A DNA stretch of 5,848 nucleotides from Citricoccus sp. WCRC_4 (GTDB lineage: Bacteria; Actinomycetota; Actinomycetes; Actinomycetales; Micrococcaceae): the NCBI GenBank assembly GCA_026645375.1, contig JAPFFX010000100.1:1-5848 (forward strand), written 5' to 3'. Position numbers and translations under genes: made by a program. Of this stretch, positions 1 through 5,081 are shown piece by piece (within the stretch, counting starts at the first letter, position 1; each line of letters opens with the position of its first letter). The notes beneath the pieces are model-generated. The model saw only the letters and a program-made list of their open reading frames with translations, searched no databases and was not told the origin of the DNA.

Positions 1-986
1 AGCCCGCGACCCCAGCGCAACCGGCAGCCCGAACGCAGTCGGCGCCCGCGCCGGAACCCGCCGTGCTGCCCGGCGCCACGGGCGAGCGGCCCCGCTCCAC
101 CCCGCCGGTGCGCAAGCTCGCCAAGGACCTGGGGCTGGACCTGGCGGACATCACCGGTACCGGTACCGACGGCGTCGTGACGCGCGACGACGTGAAGCGG
201 GCAGCCGATGGCGGCCGGCCGGCATCGGGAACCGCGACGGCCCCCTCGCCGGGCGCCACCGCGGTCCGGACCCTCGGGGGACGGCCCCGCACGGAGGAGG
301 AGCCCATCCGCTCCGTGCGCAAGGCCACGGCCGCGGCCATGACCGCCAGTGCCTTCACCGCGCCCCATGTGACGGAGTTCCTCACGGTGGACGCCACCGA
401 GTCCCTCGAGCTGCTGGACGGGCTCAAGGGCCACCGGGACTTCCGGGAGCTGAAGCTGACCCCGCTGACCCTGGTCGCCCGGGCGGCCTGCCTGGCCCTG
501 CAACGCACCCCGGAACTCAATGCCCGGTGGGACGGGGAGAACGGGCGGATCATCCGGCAGAACTACGTCAACCTGGGTATCGCGGCGGCTACGCCGCGCG
601 GGCTGATGGTGCCCAACGTCAAGGACGCCCAGGCGCTCGACCTGGCCGGGCTGGCCCGCGGCGTGGCCGCACTGACCGGGGCGGCGCGCGAGGGGGCGCT
701 CACCCCGGAGCAGCTGACCGGCGGCACCTTCACGCTGACGAACGTCGGCGTGTTCGGCGTGGACGCGGGGACGCCGATCATCAATCCGGGCGAGGCCGGG
801 ATCCTGGCGCTGGGCCAGGTCCGCAGGATGCCGTGGGAACACCGCGGGGAGATCGCGTTGCGGCAGGTCGTCACGCTGTCCCTGTCCTTCGACCACCGGC
901 TCGTGGACGGCGAACAGGGCTCACGGTTCCTGGCGGACGTGGGTGCGGTCCTGCGGCAACCGGGAATGGCCCTCGCGCTGTTCTAG
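1..986 (+). CDS. 2-oxo-acid dehydrogenase complex E2 acyltransferase (dihydrolipoamide acyltransferase), 5' partial
   Basis: This is the E2 core of a 2-oxo-acid dehydrogenase complex, which moves the acyl group from lipoyl-lysine to CoA in the cytoplasm. The frame is open to the left edge (first full codon at base 3), so the lipoyl domain lies outside the window. A Pro/Ala-rich linker comes first. A peripheral subunit-binding domain follows at about 93-206, with RKLAKDLGLDLADITGTG and then TRDDV. After a second linker, the catalytic domain runs from about 303 to the TAG at 984-986. The active-site motif DHRLVDG is intact, with the catalytic His codon at 894-896 and the Asp codon at 906-908. 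The GTG at 63 is an internal Val in the linker, not a start. An acyl-CoA dehydrogenase nearby suggests the branched-chain complex (bkdC type). A pyruvate or acetoin E2 cannot be excluded without the missing E1 genes. Confidence 0.93.
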   Translation, partial: PATPAQPAARTQSAPAPEPAVLPGATGERPRSTPPVRKLAKDLGLDLADITGTGTDGVVTRDDVKRAADGGRPASGTATAPSPGATAVRTLGGRPRTEEEPIRSVRKATAAAMTASAFTAPHVTEFLTVDATESLELLDGLKGHRDFRELKLTPLTLVARAACLALQRTPELNARWDGENGRIIRQNYVNLGIAAATPRGLMVPNVKDAQALDLAGLARGVAALTGAAREGALTPEQLTGGTFTLTNVGVFGVDAGTPIINPGEAGILALGQVRRMPWEHRGEIALRQVVTLSLSFDHRLVDGEQGSRFLADVGAVLRQPGMALALF

Positions 987-1447
987 TCGAGCTGCATGAT
1001 CAGCTCGGTCACCACCTCGGAGCGTGCGTTGGAGAACGTCTTGTCCTCGCCGACCACCGCGAAGCCGCGGCGGGTGAGGATCTTCTGGGGCCCGACGTTG
1101 TCCACGGGAACGTGGGCGCGGATGGGGCGGTCCGTGAACGAGGCGAGGAAGGCGTCGACCGCCGAGGTGGTGATGCCCTGGCCCCAGTATTCGCGGGCCG
1201 TCCAGAAGGAGAGTTCGGGAACCGAGCCGATCCCGGACACGATCAGGGCGCCGGCCACCGCGCCGTCCTCCTCGATGGTCCAGACCTGGGTGTCCGCGTC
1301 GTCGAGCAGTCGCGACCAGTGGTAGTCGAAGACACCGCGGTCCTGCGGGTTGCGCGGGGCGAAGGCGGCCATCTGGTTGGCCTCGGGATCCTGCTGGTGC
1401 TCGAAGAAGCGGTCCAGGTCCTCGGATCGGACTTCACGAAGTTGCAC
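983..1447 (-). CDS. GNAT-family N-acetyltransferase (RimJ/RimL-like)
   Basis: This 154-residue single-domain protein looks like a GCN5-related acetyltransferase that uses acetyl-CoA to acetylate an amine. The substrate cannot be read from the sequence. Visible family features are the central strand 'AGALIV' (about 66-70), the acetyl-CoA pyrophosphate loop REYWGQGI (residues 85-92) followed by a helix, and the late 'DNVGPQKILTRRGF' segment (116-129) that matches the usual N-x-x-S/A...GF motif, with Pro in place of Ser. The first loop position carries Glu rather than the common Gln/Arg, which is seen in RimJ/RimL relatives. The start is a GTG at 1447-1445, chosen because a strong Shine-Dalgarno lies 9 bases upstream. 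The gene is convergent with E2 and overlaps its stop. It is divergent from the acyl-CoA dehydrogenase, so it breaks any E2-dehydrogenase operon. The family is secure; the function is unknown. Confidence 0.88.
   Translation of the reverse strand: MQLREVRSEDLDRFFEHQQDPEANQMAAFAPRNPQDRGVFDYHWSRLLDDADTQVWTIEEDGAVAGALIVSGIGSVPELSFWTAREYWGQGITTSAVDAFLASFTDRPIRAHVPVDNVGPQKILTRRGFAVVGEDKTFSNARSEVVTELIMQLD
988..1007. other. Inverted repeat at the convergent gene end (possible bidirectional terminator)
   Basis: CGAGCTG (988-994) and CAGCTCG (1001-1007) form a perfect 7-bp stem around a 6-base loop. The stem begins one base after the E2 stop codon. It lies wholly inside the last codons of the minus-strand acetyltransferase. 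It has no T-tract on the plus-strand side. There is no non-coding space between the two convergent genes, so this is the only hairpin I see placed to end the E2 transcript. The terminator role is inferred. Confidence 0.35.
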
Positions 1448-1456
1448 GGGACAGTG

Positions 1457-1464
1457 ACCTCCTC
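1457..1464 (-). promoter_or_regulatory. Shine-Dalgarno for the acetyltransferase GTG start
   Basis: Read on the minus strand, bases 1464-1457 give GAGGAGGT, nearly a full anti-16S match, with 9 bases before the GTG at 1447. This decides the start, since no nearby ATG competes. The core GAGGAG sits in the 6-base gap of an inverted repeat, GTGAC/GTCAC (1454-1469), so a small RNA hairpin would place it in the loop. Confidence 0.7.
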
Positions 1465-1476
1465 GTCACGGGTAGC

Positions 1477-1490
1477 CGCCGGATCCGGCG
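1477..1490. repeat. 14-bp perfect palindrome, possible operator
   Basis: CGCCGGATCCGGCG is a gapless perfect palindrome in the divergent intergenic region. It lies between the candidate -10 of the minus-strand acetyltransferase and its Shine-Dalgarno, so it would be in that gene's leader. The position fits an operator for a dimeric repressor or a leader hairpin. GC-rich DNA makes such palindromes fairly easily, and no regulator gene is adjacent, so the role is open. Confidence 0.3.
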
Positions 1491-1503
1491 CGGGCTCGGA
1501 CCC

Positions 1504-1509
1504 ACTGTA
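1504..1509 (-). promoter_or_regulatory. Candidate -10 element for the acetyltransferase
   Basis: On the minus strand, bases 1509-1504 read TACAGT, which fits the actinobacterial TANNNT pattern. It would start transcription near 1497, giving a leader of about 50 bases before the GTG. No convincing -35 is seen 16-18 bases upstream, so this is a weak call. Confidence 0.22.
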
Positions 1510-1562
1510 CGCGCAATCAGGGCCAGATCCGTGCGTGGCGGTGATCGGATGGGCGCCGGGTC

Positions 1563-1592
1563 TCGACAGTCGGCGGTACCGGTGACTACCAT
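1563..1592 (+). promoter_or_regulatory. Candidate sigma-A-type promoter for the acyl-CoA dehydrogenase
   Basis: TCGACA (1563-1568) is one mismatch from TTGACA. It is followed after 18 bases by TACCAT (1587-1592), which fits TANNNT. Transcription would begin near 1599, leaving a leader of about 54 bases that includes the gene's Shine-Dalgarno (AGGAAGG, 1638-1644). It is the best -35/-10 pair that I found in the 205-base divergent region. It is read by eye only. Confidence 0.4.
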
Positions 1593-1652
1593 TTCCATCA
1601 GATTCGGTTACTCACCATTCACCGAAACCCAGCAGCCAGGAAGGCCACCGTC

Positions 1653-2849
1653 ATGACCACTGCCCCCCAGTCCACCCGCGGCGCCGTCGCCGGACCGGAA
1701 CTCGACGAGGACTACCGTGACCTCGTGGCCATGGTCCGGGAGTTCGCCAACGAGGTGGTCGCCCCGGTGTCCGCCGAGCTCGATGCCCGTCACGAGTTCC
1801 CGTACGACATCGTGCGCCAGATGGGCGAGCTGGGCCTGTTCGGGTTGCCGTTCCCGGAGGAGTACGGCGGTATGGGCGGGGACTACTTCGCCCTGGCCCT
1901 GGCCCTGGAGGAGCTGGGCCGGGTCAACCAGTCGGTCGCGATCACCCTGGAGGCCGGGGTGTCCCTCGGGGCCATGCCGGTCTACCGGTTCGGCACCGAG
2001 GAGCAGCGGCAGCAGTGGCTGCCGGAACTGGTCACGGCCCGGCGCCTGGCCGGATTCGGCCTGACCGAGCCGAACGGCGGCTCGGACGCCGGCGGGACGC
2101 AGACCACGGCAAGCCTGGCGGACGGCACCTGGACCGTCAACGGTGCCAAGGAGTTCATCACGAACTCCGGGACCGACATCACCAGCCTGGTCACCGTCAC
2201 GGCGGTCACCGGGACCACCGAGGGGCGGGACGGGAAGCCGGCCAAGGAGATCTCGACCATCCTCGTGCCCTCCGGGACGCCCGGTTTCACGGTGGGCCAG
2301 GCCTATGACAAGTCCGGCTGGAACTCCTCGGACACCCATCCCCTGTTCTTCGACGACGTGCGCGTGCCGGAGGCCAACCTCCTGGGGGAGCGAGGGCGCG
2401 GCTACGCCAACTTCCTGTCCATCCTCGACGAGGGACGCATCGCGATCGCAGCCCTGGCCACGGGGGCCGCCCAGGGCTGCGTGGACGAGTCCGTGGCCTA
2501 CGCGAACACCCGCCTGGCCTTCGGGCAGCCGATCGGCAGGAACCAGGCCGTCTCCTTCAAGATCGCCCGGATGCAGGCGCGCGCCCACACCGCCCGGCTG
2601 GCGTACTACGAGGCCGCGGCCAAGATGCTGGCCGGCAAGCCGTTCAAGACCGAGGCCGCCATTGCCAAGCTGGTCGCCGGTGAGGCTGCCATGGACAACG
2701 CCCGGGACGCGACCCAGGTGTTCGGCGGCTATGGCTTCATGAACGAGTCGCTGGTGACCCGCCACTACCGCGACTCCAAGATCCTGGAGATCGGCGAGGG
2801 CACCACCGAGGTGCAGTTGATGCTGATCGCCCGCTCGCTGGGGCTCTGA
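1653..2849 (+). CDS. Acyl-CoA dehydrogenase (short/branched-chain type)
   Basis: This 398-residue protein has the usual length of a soluble FAD-dependent acyl-CoA dehydrogenase, which makes the trans-2-enoyl-CoA and passes electrons to ETF. The N-terminal helical domain holds LGLFGLPFPEEYGG (about 60-73). The first family signature, GLTEPNGGSDAG, lies at 136-147. FAD-contacting 'RLAFGQPIGRNQAV' is at 287-300, and the second signature (QVFGGYGF...) starts at 355. The catalytic base is Glu382 in GEGTTE, the position used by short/medium-chain, isobutyryl- and 2-methylbutyryl-CoA dehydrogenases. The alternative site used by isovaleryl-CoA dehydrogenase appears to be Gly (DEGR, 259-262). The ATG has AGGAAGG 8 bases upstream. 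Nearness to an E2 gene suggests branched-chain acyl-CoA substrates, but butyryl-CoA is also possible. No terminator hairpin follows, so read-through into the next operon is possible. Confidence 0.95.
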   Translation: MTTAPQSTRGAVAGPELDEDYRDLVAMVREFANEVVAPVSAELDARHEFPYDIVRQMGELGLFGLPFPEEYGGMGGDYFALALALEELGRVNQSVAITLEAGVSLGAMPVYRFGTEEQRQQWLPELVTARRLAGFGLTEPNGGSDAGGTQTTASLADGTWTVNGAKEFITNSGTDITSLVTVTAVTGTTEGRDGKPAKEISTILVPSGTPGFTVGQAYDKSGWNSSDTHPLFFDDVRVPEANLLGERGRGYANFLSILDEGRIAIAALATGAAQGCVDESVAYANTRLAFGQPIGRNQAVSFKIARMQARAHTARLAYYEAAAKMLAGKPFKTEAAIAKLVAGEAAMDNARDATQVFGGYGFMNESLVTRHYRDSKILEIGEGTTEVQLMLIARSLGL

Positions 2850-2860
2850 ACGACCAGCCC

Positions 2861-2876
2861 TGTGATAGGTATCACT
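2861..2876. promoter_or_regulatory. CRP/GlxR-type operator upstream of the DUF485-symporter operon
   Basis: TGTGATAGGTATCACT matches the CRP-family consensus TGTGA-N6-TCACA at 9 of 10 conserved positions. Its core, GTGATA-GG-TATCAC, is a perfect 6+6 inverted repeat (2862-2875). It lies in the 97-base gap before the DUF485 gene. Actinobacterial CRP homologues such as GlxR of Corynebacterium use this motif and control many carbon-source genes. Relative to the -10-like TAGGAT downstream, the centre would be near -28, over the -35 region. That geometry usually represses rather than activates. Confidence 0.62.
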
Positions 2877-2883
2877 TTCTGTC

Positions 2884-2889
2884 TAGGAT
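2884..2889 (+). promoter_or_regulatory. Candidate -10 element of the DUF485-symporter operon
   Basis: TAGGAT fits TANNNT and is the best -10 in the gap. Transcription would start near 2896, giving a leader of about 50 bases. The base pairs 17 upstream (TGTGAT, 2861-2866) are a poor -35 and coincide with the left half of the CRP-type operator, so the regulator and RNA polymerase would compete for the same face. Confidence 0.42.
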
Positions 2890-2910
2890 AACCACGTCAT
2901 CACCCACACA

Positions 2911-2927
2911 GGCATCCTGGCGATGCC
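2911..2927 (+). other. Small hairpin in the leader of the symporter operon
   Basis: GGCATC (2911-2916) and GATGCC (2922-2927) form a perfect 6-bp stem with a 5-base loop. It ends 8 bases before the AAGGGGG Shine-Dalgarno-like run (2936-2942). No T-tract follows, so it is not a clear terminator for the upstream gene. It may only structure the leader. Confidence 0.3.
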
Positions 2928-2946
2928 GTCCTGACAAGGGGGCTTC

Positions 2947-3333
2947 GTGTCTTCAACACCACACCCCGACCTGGCTGACAACGGTCACGTCGACTTCCGG
3001 GCCGTACAGTCCACACCGCAATTCCAGGAACTGCGCCGCACCCACCGGAGCTTCGTCTTCCCGTGGACCGTGGTGTTCCTGGTCTGGTACTTCCTCTACG
3101 TCATCCTCGCGGCGTACTTCCCCGACTTCATGGCGATCAAGGTGCTCGGCAACATCAACCTCGGCATCATCATCGGTCTGCTCCAGTTCGTCTCCACGTT
3201 CGTGATCACCGGCCTGTACGTGTCCTTCGCGAACCGCAGGCTGGACCCGAAGGCCACCGCCATCCGTGAGGAACTCGAGGCTCTCGATCCCTCCATCGCC
3301 AACCAGAGCCTCGCCGAGGGAGGAAACAAGTGA
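2947..3333 (+). CDS. DUF485 small membrane protein (YjcH-like), partner of the acetate symporter
   Basis: This 128-residue inner-membrane protein belongs to the DUF485 family, whose genes typically sit directly before ActP/MctC symporters (yjcH-actP in E. coli, cg0952-mctC in Corynebacterium). Its biochemical role is not established. A soluble N-terminus of about 36 residues is followed by two hydrophobic segments, at about 37-59 and 70-93. The connecting stretch FPDFMAIKVLGNINLGIIIG and the post-helix 'YVSFANRRLDP' are typical of the family. A charged C-terminal tail ends the protein. The start is a GTG with a G-rich AAGGGGG run only 4 bases upstream, a slightly short spacing, so initiation may be modest. 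The stop overlaps the symporter start as GTGA (3330-3333), which implies translational coupling and co-expression. Confidence 0.93.
   Translation: MSSTPHPDLADNGHVDFRAVQSTPQFQELRRTHRSFVFPWTVVFLVWYFLYVILAAYFPDFMAIKVLGNINLGIIIGLLQFVSTFVITGLYVSFANRRLDPKATAIREELEALDPSIANQSLAEGGNK
3318..3324 (+). promoter_or_regulatory. Shine-Dalgarno for the symporter, inside the DUF485 gene
   Basis: GGGAGGA lies within the last codons of the DUF485 gene. Its GGAGG core (3319-3323) is 6 bases before the GTG at 3330, and this fixes the symporter start. The GTG shares the bases GTGA with the upstream TGA. Confidence 0.75.
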
Positions 3334-4955
3334 ACATCGCCCCCGTCCTCACCACCGCCGCCGAGGGGACCAACGTCGGCGAGCCCTGGCTCAACATCCT
3401 GATCTTCGGCATCTTCGTCGCCATCACCCTCGTGATCGTGCTCAAGGCCTCGAAGAACACCAAGACCGCGGCCGACTACTACGCCGGCGGCCGGTCCTTC
3501 ACCGGGACCCAGAACGGCACCGCCATCGCCGGTGACTACCTGTCGGCGGCCTCCTTCCTGGGCATCGTGGGCGCCATCGCCATCAACGGTTATGACGGCT
3601 TCCTCTACTCCATCGGCTTCCTCGTCGCCTGGCTCGTCGCCCTGCTGCTGGTGGCCGAACTGCTGCGCAACACCGGCAAGTACACGATGGCCGACGTGCT
3701 GTCCTTCCGCCTGCAGCAGCGGCCCGTGCGCATTGCGGCCGCGCTGGCCACCCTGATGGTCTGCGTGTTCTACCTGCTGGCGCAGATGGCCGGTGCCGGG
3801 GCCCTGGTGTCCCTGCTGCTGGGCATCAACGACCGGCTCGGCCAGTCCCTCGTCATCGCCGTCGTCGGCGCCCTCATGATCGTCTACGTCCTGGTCGGCG
3901 GGATGAAGGGCACCACCTGGGTCCAGATCATCAAGGCCTGCCTGCTCATCGCCGGTGCCTTCATCATGACCATCTGGGTCCTGGCGCTGTTCGGCTTCAA
4001 CTTCTCCGCCCTGCTCGGTCAGGCCGTCGAGCTCAGCCCCCATGGTGAGGCCATCCTCAGTCCGGGCCTGCAGTACGGCGTCAGCGAGGTCGCCAAGCTC
4101 GACTTCCTGTCCCTCGGCCTGGCCCTCGTGCTCGGTACCGCGGGCCTGCCACACGTCCTGATGCGCTTCTACACGGTGCCCACGGCCAAGGAGGCCCGCA
4201 AGTCCGTGGTGTGGGCCATCGTGCTCATCGGCGCGTTCTACCTGTTCACCCTCGTCCTGGGGTACGGCGCCGGGGCGCTCATCGGTCCGGAGCGGATCCT
4301 CAGCGCACCGGGCGGCGTGAACTCCGCGGCCCCCTACCTGGCCTTCGAGCTGGGCGGGCCGTTGCTGCTCGGCCTGATCTCCGCCGTCGCCTTCGCCACC
4401 ATCCTGGCGGTGGTGGCCGGGCTGACCATCACCGCCGCGGCGTCCTTCGCGCATGACATCTACGCCTCCGTGCTGGCCAAGCACAAGCCCAGCCCGGAGA
4501 AGGAGGTCAAGATCGCCCGACGCACCGTCGTGGTGATCGGCGTCCTCGCCATCCTCGGTGGCATCGGCGCCCAGGGGCAGAACGTCGCGTTCCTGGTCGC
4601 GCTGGCCTTCGCAGTGGCGGCCTCGGCCAACCTGCCCACCATCCTCTACTCGCTGTTCTGGAAGGGCTTCACCACCCGCGGTGCGCTGTGGTCGATGTAC
4701 GGCGGGCTGGCGGCGGCGATCGTCCTGATCGTCTTCTCCCCGGTCATGTCCGGCACCGAGACCTCAATGATCCCGGGTGTCGACTTCGCCTGGTTCCCGT
4801 TGAAGAACCCGGGCATCATCTCGATCCCGCTGGCCTTCTTCCTCGGCTGGCTCGGCTCGATCACGGAGAAGCGTGCCGAGGACCCGGTCAAGCAGGCGGA
4901 GATGGAGGTCCGTTCCCTCACCGGCGTCGGCGCCGAGAAGGCGGTCCACCACTGA
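3330..4955 (+). CDS. actP: Cation/acetate (monocarboxylate) symporter, SSS family, ActP/MctC type
   Basis: This 541-residue sodium:solute symporter imports acetate or related monocarboxylates with a cation. I can mark about 13 hydrophobic segments, near residues 20-39, 70-88, 91-112, 134-155, 172-191, 200-221, 258-279, 293-318, 337-366, 398-412, 417-437, 452-470 and 494-511, as expected for the LeuT-fold SSS family. Diagnostic stretches are AADYYAGGRSFTG (47-59), the loop VGGMKGTTWVQIIKA (189-203), GLPHVLMRFYTVP (272-284) and SAVAFATILAVVAGL (351-365), which is near the second sodium site of the family. The C-terminus is a charged cytoplasmic tail. The length is close to ActP and MctC. A partner DUF485 gene overlaps it by 4 bases, which strongly supports this subfamily. 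No acetyl-CoA synthetase gene is adjacent. Propionate or pyruvate are also possible substrates, as known for MctC. A strong hairpin follows the stop. Confidence 0.94.
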   Translation: MNIAPVLTTAAEGTNVGEPWLNILIFGIFVAITLVIVLKASKNTKTAADYYAGGRSFTGTQNGTAIAGDYLSAASFLGIVGAIAINGYDGFLYSIGFLVAWLVALLLVAELLRNTGKYTMADVLSFRLQQRPVRIAAALATLMVCVFYLLAQMAGAGALVSLLLGINDRLGQSLVIAVVGALMIVYVLVGGMKGTTWVQIIKACLLIAGAFIMTIWVLALFGFNFSALLGQAVELSPHGEAILSPGLQYGVSEVAKLDFLSLGLALVLGTAGLPHVLMRFYTVPTAKEARKSVVWAIVLIGAFYLFTLVLGYGAGALIGPERILSAPGGVNSAAPYLAFELGGPLLLGLISAVAFATILAVVAGLTITAAASFAHDIYASVLAKHKPSPEKEVKIARRTVVVIGVLAILGGIGAQGQNVAFLVALAFAVAASANLPTILYSLFWKGFTTRGALWSMYGGLAAAIVLIVFSPVMSGTETSMIPGVDFAWFPLKNPGIISIPLAFFLGWLGSITEKRAEDPVKQAEMEVRSLTGVGAEKAVHH

Positions 4956-4984
4956 GCCAGGCCCTGGTCGGCTGACCATCCCGA

Positions 4985-5021
4985 CGCGCGGCCCCGGACC
5001 ATCGCGGTCCGGGGCCGCGCG
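4985..5021 (+). terminator. GC-rich hairpin terminator after the symporter operon
   Basis: Bases 4985-5000 and 5006-5021 are perfect reverse complements: a 16-bp, almost all G/C stem with the 5-base loop ATCGC. It begins 30 bases after the symporter stop. The bases after it (CTGTCCATCC) are not a T-tract. Stable stem-only terminators of this kind are commonly described in high-GC actinobacteria. Its place between the operon and a separate promoter supports the call. Confidence 0.8.
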
Positions 5022-5068
5022 CTGTCCATCCGCACCCGTCCGTGCAGTCACCTCCCAGCCGGCCCCGC

Positions 5069-5081
5069 CATAATGGACCGG
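5069..5081 (+). promoter_or_regulatory. Candidate leaderless promoter of dxr
   Basis: CATAAT (5069-5074) differs from the -10 consensus TATAAT at one base. Six bases later comes the GTG start codon at 5081, the normal distance from a -10 to a transcription start. Transcription would therefore begin at or next to the start codon. There is no AGGAGG-like site upstream of the GTG, as expected for a leaderless message. I see no clear -35. Confidence 0.5.

Noticed and set aside
63..65. GTG as a start codon for a shortened E2
   Set aside because: The frame is open to the left edge with a Pro/Ala linker typical of E2 proteins, and a protein starting here would lack the lipoyl domain. The GTG is an internal Val.
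153..167. Short tandem repeat ACCGGTACCGGTACC inside E2
   Set aside because: It encodes the Thr-Gly-Thr-Gly loop of the subunit-binding domain and is explained by the protein sequence.
1454..1469. Second CRP-type site (GTGAC...GTCAC) before the acetyltransferase
   Set aside because: The spacing between the TGA and TCA half-sites is 8 bases rather than 6, and the first base of the consensus is missing, so it does not fit the CRP/GlxR motif.
527..1585. Plus-strand open frame spanning the E2 end and the acetyltransferase region
   Set aside because: It runs out of frame through E2 and antisense through the acetyltransferase. Its composition is repetitive Arg/Gly/Ala with no domain.
1608..2765. 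Long minus-strand open frame antisense to the acyl-CoA dehydrogenase
   Set aside because: Its translation is rich in Gly, Arg, His and Gln with no recognisable domain. Stop-free antisense frames are a usual by-product of G/C-biased third positions. The plus-strand gene is unmistakable.
3096..4484. Long minus-strand open frame antisense to the symporter and DUF485 genes
   Set aside because: Low-complexity Gly/Asp/Glu/His/Gln composition and no family features; it mirrors two well-supported genes.
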